5,560 nucleotides of DNA from Candidatus Pacearchaeota archaeon (GTDB lineage Archaea; Nanobdellota; Nanobdellia; Pacearchaeales; GW2011-AR1), in the NCBI GenBank assembly GCA_003554465.1, contig PWGL01000137.1:1-5560 (forward strand). The letters are read 5' to 3'. The first letter of the stretch is position 1; each line of letters opens with the position of its first letter. Shown here one piece after another: positions 4,912-5,560 of the stretch. A program made the position numbers and the translations under genes. Below the pieces are notes generated by a model. The model did not search any database and had not been told where the DNA came from. It saw only the letters and a list, made by a program, of their open reading frames with translations.

Positions 4912-5560
4912 TTTCACGGCAGGCATATTCTAAAAGTTGGGGGACTACTTTTAAGCTGTAGTTTAACTCTAAACGTTCTAGCTTTTTGTGGGCATCGTAG
5001 CCCTGGACGCTTATATTTAAAACCGGGATGTCCAGTTCCGCTATCTCCTGGAGGGGCAATTTATAGCCCTCACCCCAGACGGGCATGTTTCCTGCTAATA
5101 CTTCCTCTGTTTCGGCAGAATCTGTTAAGCGAAAGTAACTTAAATCTGAGATGCCAGGGAAAAAGGGCAAAATCTCAATATAATGACCATGCTCGTTTTT
5201 GCAGCTAGATTGCAGTTTTTTGGCTAATTCCCACATCTTTTTATCAGCAGTGGATTCGCTCTGCAGCTTCACCGGCGGATAATAAGGCGGGGTAAAGCCA
5301 ATCACTATACCTGGTCCCGATAATCCCGCTATATTAGTAAGTTCATCGGTAATCTGCAGGCAGATTTCCTGGTCTTCTATGTTTTTCTTTTTTAATTTAC
5401 TGATCAAGTCGGCTGTGAGCTCTGAAATATCTTCTTCTTGCTCATCTTCGGCTTTCTTAATTAACTCCTGATAACTTATTACCCAGGGTGATAGCACTTT
5501 ATTTTTGAGGCTTCGGCTCATAATTTTCTCATCGCTACCATCTAAATCACCAATAGAATC
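4889..5560 (-). CDS. rocB: RocB-like M20 peptidase, C-terminal part
   Basis: This reading frame is open to the right edge. The 13 codons before the first visible ATG (5521) have no stop, so that Met is internal and the true start is outside the window. The visible 223 residues are about 40% of a RocB protein (usually about 540). Diagnostic segments are GPGIVIGFTPPYYPPV, then HYIEILPFFPGISDLSYF, NMPVWGEGYKLPLQEIAELD, then VQGYDAHKKLERLELNYSLK. The His of DAHKKLER (codon at 4988-4990) sits where M20 enzymes place their last metal-binding His. RocB is a zinc-dependent M20-type hydrolase associated with arginine use in Bacillus; its exact substrate is not settled. The C-terminus (MTQPIMG and stop) appears to be encoded partly by repeat copy 4. 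About 50% GC in the stretch sampled, unlike the AT-rich antitoxin gene next to it. No arginine-pathway partner is visible. Confidence 0.85.
   Translation of the reverse strand, partial: DSIGDLDGSDEKIMSRSLKNKVLSPWVISYQELIKKAEDEQEEDISELTADLISKLKKKNIEDQEICLQITDELTNIAGLSGPGIVIGFTPPYYPPVKLQSESTADKKMWELAKKLQSSCKNEHGHYIEILPFFPGISDLSYFRLTDSAETEEVLAGNMPVWGEGYKLPLQEIAELDIPVLNISVQGYDAHKKLERLELNYSLKVVPQLLEYACREMTQPIMG

Noticed and set aside
5519..5521. ATG as the start of the RocB-like gene
   Set aside because: The frame continues upstream without a stop to the edge, and the visible part matches only the C-terminal portion of RocB.

Overview
The window looks like a bacterial chromosome segment, probably from a halophilic or alkaliphilic anaerobic member of the Firmicutes/Halanaerobiales type. 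That placement is tentative. It rests on the strongly acidic exported proteins, the strong GGAGG-type ribosome binding sites, the AT-rich genes and a RocB-type peptidase. No marker gene here fixes the taxonomy.

Layout from left to right. (1) At the left edge is the start of a GC-rich ParB/Spo0J-like gene on the minus strand, cut by the window. (2) A large palindromic repeat cluster (234-315) follows. (3) Next is a 773-residue, almost entirely coiled-coil Wzz/chain-length-determinant membrane protein on the minus strand, with a plausible promoter that carries an inverted repeat over its -10 box. (4) A 417-base intergenic region holds a factor-independent terminator and a second repeat cluster with a short tandem repeat. 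(5) Then comes a gene for a very acidic predicted lipoprotein (minus strand, 258 residues from the preferred start). (6) A divergent intergenic region contains its likely promoter and a third repeat cluster. (7) A plus-strand HigBA-type toxin-antitoxin locus follows. The promoter has near-consensus boxes and an 18-bp palindrome. The toxin gene is broken: its N-terminal and C-terminal motifs lie in different reading frames with the middle missing. The antitoxin gene is intact. (8) A fourth repeat cluster comes next. (9) At the right edge is the C-terminal part of a RocB-like M20 peptidase on the minus strand. Its stop codon lies inside the repeat.

The most notable structure is a family of GC-rich palindromic elements built on TTGACCC(A/T)GGG, present in every one of the four intergenic gaps. 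Copies of a related module flank the toxin-antitoxin locus on both sides. The genes do not form one pathway. They look like a patchwork of unrelated units separated by repeats, with an AT-rich central block (lipoprotein and toxin-antitoxin) between more GC-rich neighbours. I do not see a new multi-gene system. The repeat family and the decayed toxin with its retained, probably self-regulated antitoxin are the parts most worth following up.
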